From the NCBI GenBank assembly GCA_964650405.1, contig CAZYTO010000016.1, forward strand, positions 1 through 38,424: 38,424 bases of DNA, given 5' to 3'. Shown here in pieces: positions 32,492-38,424 of the stretch. Under the pieces are notes generated by a model that worked only from the letters and a program-made list of their open reading frames with translations, searched no databases and was not told the origin of the DNA. The position numbers were made by a program, and so were the translations under genes. The stretch comes from CAZYTO01 sp964650405. GTDB lineage: Bacteria; Acidobacteriota; Thermoanaerobaculia; Gp7-AA8. Every line of letters begins with the position of its first letter. Position 1 is the stretch's first letter.

Positions 32492-33772
32492 TCACGCCCC
32501 CTCCTCTTCCCTCTGGTACTGGGGATCGACGGCGACGCGCACGCGGTAGATCCTTCTGCGATCGGCGCGCTCGACGTCGAAACGCCAGCCGTTCTTGCGC
32601 ATGGTGGCACCGACGGCCGGAACCCGTCCAAGCGTGGCCAGGATCAGCCCGGCCACCGTCTCGTAATCGCCGCCGGAGAGATCGGCGCCGAGCTTCTTCT
32701 CCAGCTCCTCGACGCGAAGCAGGCCGCTGACCAGGTAGACGTCCTCTCCGAGCTCGACGACGGTGGCCTCCTCGTCCTCGTGCTCGTCCGAGATCTCGCC
32801 GACGATGTCCTCGAGGATGTCTTCGATGCTGATGATGCCGGCCGTCCCGCCGTACTCGTCGACGACCACGGCCACCTGCAGGTGCTCGCTCTGCAGCTCG
32901 CGGAGAAGCTCGCTCACTTTCTTGGTCTCGGAGACGAAATAGGCGGGGCGGGCCAGCTCCGGCACGGGCCGCGTCTCTCCCTTCACGATGGCGTCGAAGA
33001 CTTCCTTGATATGGATGATGCCGGTGATGGCGTCGATGCTCTCGGTGTAGATGGGGATACGCGAGTACTTCGAGTCGCTGAAGATCCCGGCCAGCTCCTG
33101 GAAGGGCCGGCGGGCGTCGAAGGCCACGATGTCGATACGCGGCGTCATCAGCTCGCGGGCCATACGGTCGCCGAACTCGACGACGGACTGTATGAGCTGG
33201 GCGTCGCCCCCTTCCAGGATTCCCTCGTCCTCGCCGACGTCGATGAAGGCCTGGACCTCTTCTTCCGTGACCTGCTCGTTCTCCTCAGCCGCGTCGTCTT
33301 CCTGGCGCTGCTCGATACGCTCCAGCAGCCGGCGCAACGGAAAGAGGACCGGCCAGAACAGGTAGTAGAAGAAGTGCGTGAACGGCAGGAGGGCCCGCAG
33401 GAGCAATTCGCCCATCTCGTCCGGGACGAGGGCGAGGAGAAACTTCCAGAGCATGGCCACGATGGCCCAGATGAGGAGGGCGATCCCGACGTCGACGCCG
33501 AGGGCGCGGGGGCGGAGGGCGATGACCGTGCAGGCGAAAGCGCAGACAAGCGAGAGCTGGAGCAGCGGGCCGCTGACGAGCTGCAGGTTGCGGGGGTCGT
33601 AGTGGAACCAGCGCGTCCGGCGGACCATCTCCGGATCGCTGGACCAGCGCCGCAGCGTGACCGGACTGACCTGCTGCGCGAAGCTACGGGCCGCGTCGAA
33701 GATCAGGTACAGGCCACCCGAGATCGCGGCGAGCGCGATCCAGGACGCGTCGATGGAGCTGCTACTTCCCAT
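32492..33772 (-). CDS. CorC/HlyC-domain membrane protein (CNNM-like)
   Basis: The product is 426 residues. Membrane helices lie in about residues 10-165. A cytoplasmic pair of CBS domains (about 205-325, MTPRIDIVAFDA, YSRIPIYTESIDAITGIIHIKEVF) and a C-terminal CorC_HlyC domain (YLVSGLLRVEELEKKLG, GDYETVAGLI) follow. This is the layout of CNNM/CorC ion-transport-related proteins linked to Mg2+ or Co2+ efflux. The VVVDEYGGTAGIISIEDILEDIVGEI block is a family hallmark. ATG 33772 is chosen for the short N-terminus before the first helix. Confidence 0.9.
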   Translation of the reverse strand: MGSSSSIDASWIALAAISGGLYLIFDAARSFAQQVSPVTLRRWSSDPEMVRRTRWFHYDPRNLQLVSGPLLQLSLVCAFACTVIALRPRALGVDVGIALLIWAIVAMLWKFLLALVPDEMGELLLRALLPFTHFFYYLFWPVLFPLRRLLERIEQRQEDDAAEENEQVTEEEVQAFIDVGEDEGILEGGDAQLIQSVVEFGDRMARELMTPRIDIVAFDARRPFQELAGIFSDSKYSRIPIYTESIDAITGIIHIKEVFDAIVKGETRPVPELARPAYFVSETKKVSELLRELQSEHLQVAVVVDEYGGTAGIISIEDILEDIVGEISDEHEDEEATVVELGEDVYLVSGLLRVEELEKKLGADLSGGDYETVAGLILATLGRVPAVGATMRKNGWRFDVERADRRRIYRVRVAVDPQYQREEEGA

Positions 33773-33792
33773 GCAACAGGCCGGCGATTCTA

Positions 33793-34266
33793 TCAACTGA
33801 GGACGAGGGCCAGGAGGGCGGCAAGGACGGAAGCCCGGAGCAGCCCCTCGGCCCGCCGGTGCAGCCGCCCGAACGCCAGCCTTCGCGGATCGTCTTCGGC
33901 GACCTCCGGCCCGAGCTGCTGCCGAAGGCGTTCCATGGCCCGCTCCTGATAGCCGAGCTCGTAGACGAGCTCGAGTGCCAGGAAGGCGATGGCCGTCCAG
34001 CGGATGGCGATCCAGGCGCTTGCCGCATGCGACTCGTAGAACAGGAACTTGCACCCGGCCCCGGCCAGGATGAGAGCGAGCGCCAGCCCCCGCAGGCGGG
34101 CGAAGCGCCGCAGAGTCGGACCGAGGATCGCTCCGGCCTGCTGCCGCGGGAGCGAGCGGAAGAGCATCGGCGCGACGAGGGCCCCGAGCGCGATCGCTCC
34201 GCCGATCCAGAGGGCTAGGCCGAGGTGATAAAGGGCGTTGATGAGGATGTAACCCCAGTTGGGCAT
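33793..34266 (-). CDS. DUF4149-like membrane protein
   Basis: The product is 157 residues with about four helices. NALYHLGLALWIGGAIALGALVAPMLF is the typical first-helix pattern of DUF4149-type proteins, followed by LALALILAGAGCKFLF and WIAIRWTAIAFLALELVYELGY. The charged region before the last helix (VAEDDPRRLAFGRLHRRAEGL) is normal. ATG 34277 (adding MLPA) is an alternative; neither has a clear ribosome binding site. Function is unknown. The divergent gene starts only 22-11 bp away, so the promoters must overlap. Confidence 0.75.
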   Translation of the reverse strand: MPNWGYILINALYHLGLALWIGGAIALGALVAPMLFRSLPRQQAGAILGPTLRRFARLRGLALALILAGAGCKFLFYESHAASAWIAIRWTAIAFLALELVYELGYQERAMERLRQQLGPEVAEDDPRRLAFGRLHRRAEGLLRASVLAALLALVLS

Positions 34267-34287
34267 GGCGGGGAGCATAATCCAGTC

Positions 34288-34953
34288 ATGCTCCTCGCCG
34301 GCCTCCTCCTCGCCACGACCCTCTCCATCCCGACGCAGATCCTCGTGCTCAGGTCGGGCGTGCACTTGGCGGTGGACGGCGAGGTGACCGAGCAGGATGG
34401 CCGCGTGCTCTTCCGCTCGGGCGGCTCTCTCTATTCGCTTCCGGCGAGCGAAGTCGACCTCGATTCCACCCGCGCCGGCGGCTCGGTCGTCGAGGTGCGC
34501 GCCGAGCGGGACCGCCCGCACATCAAGGTGAGCGAAGCAGAGAAGCAGCGCCTCCTCCACGAGCTGGAGCAGAACCACCGCGGCACGCCGGCGTCGCCGG
34601 ACGCGGGCCGCGTCCCCCATGACCCGAGCGAGTTCCAGACGCCGCTGGAGAAGGGATCGAGCGAGGAGTGGACGTGGCGCCGCGGCGCACGCGCCCACGA
34701 GGAGGAGATCCGGCAAGCCAAGGAGAACCTCCAGCTCCTGACCGACAAGGTCTCGCAGTTGCGCGCCCAGATCGCCGGCTTTCTCTCGCTGGGATACAAA
34801 CCGGCCCAGTTCAGCTACCAGACGACCGAGCTGCAGGCGACGCTCGACGCCATCCCGCAGGCGGAACTGGCCATTACGCGCGCGGAGCGCGCCTACGCCG
34901 AGTTCCGTGACGATGCGCGCCGTCTCGACGTGAAGCCGGGCTGGCTGCGGTAG
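34288..34953 (+). CDS. Secreted protein with a coiled-coil region, unknown function
   Basis: The product is 221 residues. A signal peptide (MLLAGLLLATTLSIPTQ) precedes a small beta-rich domain (about 20-85, GVHLAVDGEVTEQDGRVLFRS, SLPASEVDLDST) and a long helical C-terminal half with heptad-like charges (about 90-215). I recognise no named family. It is alone on the plus strand in this stretch and starts head-to-head with the DUF4149-like gene. Its end is followed by the 34962-35034 palindrome. Confidence 0.75.
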   Translation: MLLAGLLLATTLSIPTQILVLRSGVHLAVDGEVTEQDGRVLFRSGGSLYSLPASEVDLDSTRAGGSVVEVRAERDRPHIKVSEAEKQRLLHELEQNHRGTPASPDAGRVPHDPSEFQTPLEKGSSEEWTWRRGARAHEEEIRQAKENLQLLTDKVSQLRAQIAGFLSLGYKPAQFSYQTTELQATLDAIPQAELAITRAERAYAEFRDDARRLDVKPGWLR

Positions 34954-34961
34954 CTCGCCTT

Positions 34962-35034
34962 GTGGGGGACGGGCAATCCTGTCCGTCAGGCCTTGGCGTT
35001 TCCTCGTCGACGGACAGGATTGTCCGTCCTCCAC
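34962..35034. repeat. Intergenic palindromic element, relative of the in-gene insertion
   Basis: Arms 34962-34987 and 35009-35034 pair at 24 of 26 positions; the core is GGACAATCCTGTCCGTC on one arm. The outer GTGG/CCAC ends also pair. It lies between convergent genes (stops at 34953 and 35038) and is the standalone form of the element inserted at 6823-6900. Confidence 0.85.
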
Positions 35035-35037
35035 CTG

Positions 35038-35688
35038 TTACGGCAGCGGTCCGAAGCTCTCCGTGATCACGACCGACGGATCGATCTCATGCTGGCGCAG
35101 CTCGGCGCGGACGCGGTCGAGGAACGGGTCGAATCCCACGGCCATGAGCGTCGCCCCGATCATGGAGCGGCGATTGCGCTGCATGAGCGCTTCGATCCTG
35201 CCCCCCCCGTGGACGATCTGCCCGGCCCGGGCCAGCGGATCGAAATCGGCGGAGTAGAGGATGTGCCGGTGGTCGGGCTCGTAAAGCACGGTGATGGCGC
35301 GCGAGTCATTCGTGGCCAGCATGTGCAGAACAATGCTGCGGACGGGCGCGATGCCGGTGTCGCCGGCCAGGAAGACGACCGGCCGCGTGTCATCGGGGAG
35401 AACGAACTCGCCGAACGGCCCCTCCACGCGAACGGCCGCGCCCGCATCGAGTTTCTTCACGGCCTGGCCGCCTCGGCCATCGCCGATCCGGACGCAGAAC
35501 TCCACCGCCTGGGGACGCTCCGGTGCCGAGGCGATCGTGTAGGCGCGGGAAACCCCCTCGGGGAAGCGGAAGTTCACCCACTGACCGGGCTGGAAGTCGA
35601 AGCTCTCGTCGTCGAAGGCGACCGTGAGCTGCACGACCTTCGGCGCGAGCTCTTCGATCTCGGTGACGGTCGCGTCATGCGTCGGCAT
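35038..35688 (-). CDS. Ferredoxin-NADP reductase-like FAD oxidoreductase
   Basis: The product is 216 residues, a compact member of the family. The FAD motif RAYTIAS lies at about 48-54, and the NAD(P) site starts GDTGIAPVRSI near 108. The C-terminal half ends in SVVITESFGPLP. It should move electrons between NAD(P)H and a protein or flavin partner, in the cytoplasm. No fused ferredoxin domain is present. It lies 10 bp after deformylase on the same strand. Confidence 0.85.
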   Translation of the reverse strand: MPTHDATVTEIEELAPKVVQLTVAFDDESFDFQPGQWVNFRFPEGVSRAYTIASAPERPQAVEFCVRIGDGRGGQAVKKLDAGAAVRVEGPFGEFVLPDDTRPVVFLAGDTGIAPVRSIVLHMLATNDSRAITVLYEPDHRHILYSADFDPLARAGQIVHGGGRIEALMQRNRRSMIGATLMAVGFDPFLDRVRAELRQHEIDPSVVITESFGPLP

Positions 35689-35698
35689 AGGCCGAAAC

Positions 35699-36211
35699 CT
35701 ACCACATGCCGGCTTTGGCGAGTTTCTGGATCTTCTTCAAAATCCTGTCACGTTTGAGACCGCGCAGGTAATCGACGAACAGCGTGCCGTTGAGGTGATC
35801 AATCTCGTGACAGATGGCCCGGGCCATGAGGCCCTCCCCCCACATCTCGCGCGACTGGCCGTTGCGGTCGAGGTAGCGCATCTTCACCCGCTCCGGCCGC
35901 GTCACGATCTCCGTGAAGTCGGGGATGGAGAGGCAGCCTTCCTCCTCCGTCACTTCCCCTTCGGTCTCCAGGATCTCCGGATTGATGATGACGTGGCACT
36001 CCCCCGGCCGTTTGCCGACGGAGAGGTCGATGAGCATGAGGCGCTTCGAGACTCCGACCTGGTTCGCGGCCAGGCCCACGCCCGGCGCGGCGTACATCGT
36101 GTCGATCATGTCGTCGATGAGCGTCTGCAGCGTCTCGTCGATGTCGACGACCGGCTCGGCCGCTCTTCTCAGCACTTCGGCGCCGTACTTGACGATGGGG
36201 AGGACAGCCAC
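35699..36211 (-). CDS. def: Peptide deformylase
   Basis: The product is 170 residues. All three motifs are intact: GVGLAANQ (44-51), EGCLS (91-95, metal cysteine C93) and HEIDH (135-139). It removes the formyl group from nascent proteins at the ribosome exit. ATG 36211 begins MAVLPIVKYG, the family start. It precedes the flavin reductase by 10 bp, so the two may be cotranscribed. No methionyl-tRNA formyltransferase gene, its frequent neighbour, is in view. Confidence 0.95.
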   Translation of the reverse strand: MAVLPIVKYGAEVLRRAAEPVVDIDETLQTLIDDMIDTMYAAPGVGLAANQVGVSKRLMLIDLSVGKRPGECHVIINPEILETEGEVTEEEGCLSIPDFTEIVTRPERVKMRYLDRNGQSREMWGEGLMARAICHEIDHLNGTLFVDYLRGLKRDRILKKIQKLAKAGMW

Positions 36212-36283
36212 GCGATTCTTCTCCTGTGAACGCCGAAGGATGACCGCCGGCCCCTCCGGCCTTCATCGGTCGCCGCTCCTCGG

Positions 36284-37027
36284 TCAGCGCTTCTTCAGAC
36301 TCTCGATCATCGCCTCGACGGTGTGCTTTGCGCGCTTCTTGTAGAAGTCGTCGAGCACCTTGCGGATCCCCGGATACCTTGCCAGCGCGTTGTCGAGCTT
36401 CTCCTTGTCGAGCCGCAACAGGTCCGTTCGCTGCGCCGCCGTGATCGTGGCCGTGCGAGGTTTCCCGGTCAACACGCTCACTTCTCCGAAAAAATCCCCT
36501 TCGCCGAGCTTGGCCAGGTAGACGCTGCCGCTCCCTCCCCCCGGCCCGCGCGTGTAGACCTTCACCTCGCCCGCCGCGATGACATACATCGACGTGCCGG
36601 CCTCGCCCTCGCTGAGGATCACCGCCCCTTCGTCATGCGACTCCAGGTCCATCTCCTTCACCAGCGCGTCCCGCTCCTCGCCGGAGAGCACTTCGAAGAG
36701 AGGGCTCCGCGGCACGGGCCGCGAGAAGAGAGGCTCGCTTTTCCCCGCAGGCTCGACCTTCTTCTTCGCTCCCTGCAGCTTCTCGCCCTTCTTGCGGACG
36801 GCGATGGCCTGCACAGTCAGGCCATTGTCGTCGTAGTACTTCGCCGTCTGCTCGTACTGCTCGATGGCGTCGTCCACCTGGCTGTTGCCGGCCAGGGCGT
36901 CGGCGTACTGCAGCCGGATGCGCGGATTGTTGGGGTACTTCTCCAGATCGCGCTTGAGGAGCGGTACCGCCCGCGCGTACTCCTTCTTGGCCAGGAGCGT
37001 CGCGCCGCTTTCGGTCTCTTCAGCCAT
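36284..37027 (-). CDS. TPR and cyclic-nucleotide-binding domain protein
   Basis: The product is 247 residues. An N-terminal TPR-like region (about 9-75, YARAVPLLKRDLEKYPNNPRI) is followed by a Lys-rich linker and a cNMP-binding beta-roll (about 110-225) with AVILSEGEAGTSMYVIAAGEV and the phosphate-binding cassette GEGDFFGEVSVLTGKPRTATI. No DNA-binding domain follows, so it is a sensor or scaffold rather than a CRP-type regulator. It lies between deformylase and the ybgF-like gene, after a large palindromic spacer. Confidence 0.88.
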   Translation of the reverse strand: MAEETESGATLLAKKEYARAVPLLKRDLEKYPNNPRIRLQYADALAGNSQVDDAIEQYEQTAKYYDDNGLTVQAIAVRKKGEKLQGAKKKVEPAGKSEPLFSRPVPRSPLFEVLSGEERDALVKEMDLESHDEGAVILSEGEAGTSMYVIAAGEVKVYTRGPGGGSGSVYLAKLGEGDFFGEVSVLTGKPRTATITAAQRTDLLRLDKEKLDNALARYPGIRKVLDDFYKKRAKHTVEAMIESLKKR

Positions 37028-37037
37028 GCGGCGGATT

Positions 37038-37184
37038 CTAGTCGCTTATTCGCTTATTCGCTGGTCGCTTATTCGCGGATGGGCGAGCGGGAGACAGGCG
37101 AGCGGGAGAAGGTTCGTGGTCCCCGCTCGCCGCTCGCCGCCCGCCGCGAATAAGCGACCAGCGAATAAGCGAATAAGCGACTAG
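37038..37184. repeat. Large palindrome with 41-bp perfect arms, including a dispersed 34-bp repeat
   Basis: Arms 37038-37078 and 37144-37184 are exact reverse complements, with the motif GCGAATAAGCGACCAGC and its relatives repeated. The interior also pairs partly (GGCGAGCGGG versus CCGCTCGCC). The right arm contains the stop codon of the ybgF-like gene and 37146-37179 matches 5956-5989 at 33 of 34 positions. The whole could form a cruciform or a very strong RNA hairpin between two same-strand genes. Confidence 0.92.
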
Positions 37185-37948
37185 TACCGGATCCTGGCCA
37201 GCTCCGCCTTCGCCGATGCGGACGCGGTGGCGTACGGATAGCGGGCCATGGTCTCCTCGAACGCCTTCCGGGCCATGGCCAGGTCGCCCTTCTTCACGTA
37301 GGCCAGTCCCGTCTTGAACATGGCGTCGGGGGCCTTGTTCTCGTTCGGGTACTCCTTCGTGACGCGGGCGTAGTAGCGCATGGCATTCGTGTAGTCGCCG
37401 GCGGCGTAGTACGTCTCGCCGATCCAGAAGAGGGCGTTGTCGGCCAGCTCGCCGCTGGGCTCCGCGTCGAAGACCTGCTGGAAGACGCCCCGCGCCTCGG
37501 CCCAGCGGTTCTTGCCGTAGAGCACGAGGGCGTTGCGATAGTTTCCGTAGATGTCGGCACGCGCGGGCGGAGCAGCAATGCGCGCGGGCGCTGCGGCTGC
37601 CGGCTGCGGCGCCGGAGCAACCGCCGCGGGTACCGGTGCCGGGCGGGCGGACAGGGGCGCCGGTTCGACCGACCGTTCGGCCACGCGGCGCTCGCTGCTG
37701 GAGGTGAGGTCGGCCTGGGCCGCTTCCAATTTCGCCAGGCGGTCGTTGACCACGTCCAGCCTCTCGAGCAGTTCCGTCATCGACGTCTGCAGCTCGCGAA
37801 GACGGGCGTCGTTCGCCTCGGACGATGCCGGCGGAACGGGAAACTCGGCCGGCGGCGGCGTCACGGCCGGGGCATCCTTCGCGTGACCGGACGACCCGCA
37901 GGCCGTCGTCAGGAGGAGGACCAGGGCGGACGCCGCCAGTGCACGCAT
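37181..37948 (-). CDS. YbgF/CpoB-like TPR lipoprotein
   Basis: The product is 255 residues. The signal ends in LLTTAC with lipidated C17. A coiled-coil (about 45-75, RLRELQTSMTELLERLDVV) leads to an Ala/Pro-rich linker and then tandem TPRs (about 133-250, ALVLYGKNRWAEARGVFQQVF, ADNALFWIGETYYAAGDY). This is the YbgF/CpoB layout, a periplasmic coordinator of the Tol-Pal system with peptidoglycan synthesis. TolA, TolB and Pal are not in the window. Its start shares one base with the bamD-like stop (TGATG). The stop codon (37181-37183) is inside the palindrome. Confidence 0.85.
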   Translation of the reverse strand: MRALAASALVLLLTTACGSSGHAKDAPAVTPPPAEFPVPPASSEANDARLRELQTSMTELLERLDVVNDRLAKLEAAQADLTSSSERRVAERSVEPAPLSARPAPVPAAVAPAPQPAAAAPARIAAPPARADIYGNYRNALVLYGKNRWAEARGVFQQVFDAEPSGELADNALFWIGETYYAAGDYTNAMRYYARVTKEYPNENKAPDAMFKTGLAYVKKGDLAMARKAFEETMARYPYATASASAKAELARIRY

Positions 37949-38424
37949 CAGGCCGCCTTGTTGTTCGCCGGGAGCTGATCGAGCCGCTTCTTGGCGCGAT
38001 CCGCGTAGACGCTCGTGGGGTACTCGCTCAGGACGCGCTCGAAATAGAGCCGGGCCTCGGCACGCCGGCCCATGCCGCTCAGGGAATCGCCGAGGTCGAA
38101 GAAGGCCCCGGCCCGGTCGATGTAGTTCGGATAGGTCTGGATGAGATAGTTGAGGCGCTGCTCGGCGGCGCGGAAGCTGCGGCGCTTGATGTAGTAGCGG
38201 GCCACGATGTGCTCATGCTTGGCCAGGTGGTCGAGCACGTCGGTGATACGCTTGTCGGCCTCCGGACGCAGCGGCGACTTCGGATAGGTCCGGACCATGT
38301 CGTTGAACTTGTCGAGGGCCTCGCGGGTCTTCTCCTGGTCGCGGTCCGGCTTCTCCATCTGCTGGTACGAGACCATGGCGATCTGCAGCAGGGCGTAGTC
38401 GGCCTTGTCGCTCCCGGGATAGCG
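37948..38424 (-). CDS. bamD: BamD-like outer-membrane assembly lipoprotein, partial
   Basis: The frame runs off the window end, so the N-terminus with signal and lipid cysteine is missing; an ATG at 38376 is internal, because coding continues upstream as RYPGSDKADYALLQIAMVSY. The visible 158 residues are TPR-rich (RYPGSDKADYAL, TYPKSPLRPEADKRI, RRSFRAAEQRLNYLIQTYP, YFERVLSEYPTSVYADRAKK), the pattern of BamD/ComL. It would assist beta-barrel insertion into the outer membrane. The stop shares one base with the ybgF-like start, so the pair is an operon. Confidence 0.88.
   Translation of the reverse strand, partial: RYPGSDKADYALLQIAMVSYQQMEKPDRDQEKTREALDKFNDMVRTYPKSPLRPEADKRITDVLDHLAKHEHIVARYYIKRRSFRAAEQRLNYLIQTYPNYIDRAGAFFDLGDSLSGMGRRAEARLYFERVLSEYPTSVYADRAKKRLDQLPANNKAA

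Noticed and set aside
36212..36283. Terminator between the cNMP-binding gene and deformylase
   Set aside because: There is a GC-rich run with partial pairing (CCGGCCCCTCCGG) but no convincing stem with a T-tract.

Overview
The window looks like a chromosomal segment of a high-GC, diderm, heterotrophic bacterium, most like an Acidobacteriota genome. That placement is inferred from gene content, not from a marker gene. The signs are a very large TonB-dependent receptor with an N-terminal carboxypeptidase-regulatory-like domain, a DUF1549/DUF1553-type cytochrome paired with a Tat-exported DUF1501 protein, a DUF3857/transglutaminase protein, a sulfatase-TPR lipoprotein, BamD and YbgF/CpoB-like proteins, and an undecaprenyl-phosphate sugar transferase. 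No tRNA, rRNA, CRISPR array, intact insertion sequence or prophage was seen.

Layout. 1-2460 is an accessory zone: two small orphan genes and a possible third, a diverged non-coding direct repeat, and a graveyard of broken genes (transposase tail, Rhs/YD-repeat fragment, a second copy of the 3' end of the sugar-transferase gene, and the end of a probable secreted repeat protein). 2459-5920 is a BlaI/M56-peptidase/serine-hydrolase cluster with a promoter-operator at the first start codon. 5992-8782 (minus) is a three-gene translationally coupled surface-polysaccharide operon: zinc-ribbon protein, GT4 glycosyltransferase, sugar phosphotransferase. 8803-9309 is a DinB-like gene and 9313-10076 a lower-GC HEPN two-gene module. 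10127-13396 is the DUF1501/cytochrome pair. 13622-18002 (plus) carries pirin, a thioesterase-like protein, endonuclease III, a small haem protein and a DUF3857/transglutaminase protein. 18100-19527 is an exported thioredoxin-fold protein. 19738-24261 (plus) is a tight run: diaminopimelate decarboxylase, D-aminoacylase-like hydrolase, APC permease and a small membrane protein. A 21-bp repeat array (24220-24660) follows. 24693-25867 is spmA-spmB (minus). 25996-28026 is the sulfatase-TPR lipoprotein. 28162-31296 is the TonB-dependent receptor, with a LacI-type operator upstream. 31430-38424 (minus) carries era, a CorC/CNNM-like protein, a DUF4149-like membrane protein, a flavin reductase, peptide deformylase, a TPR-cNMP-binding protein, a YbgF/CpoB-like lipoprotein and partial bamD; a plus-strand secreted coiled-coil gene lies at 34288-34953.

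The most distinctive theme is repeat structure. Many gene junctions carry palindromes built from short tandem words. Two of these have a close relative elsewhere in the window: a 34-bp unit occurs about 31 kb apart, and a palindromic element found between genes at 34962-35034 also sits in frame inside the sugar-transferase gene at 6823-6900. The 21-bp array is the most unusual single structure: about 20 units held in exact register, equal to seven codons or two DNA helical turns, and its first two units code for the end of a small membrane protein.
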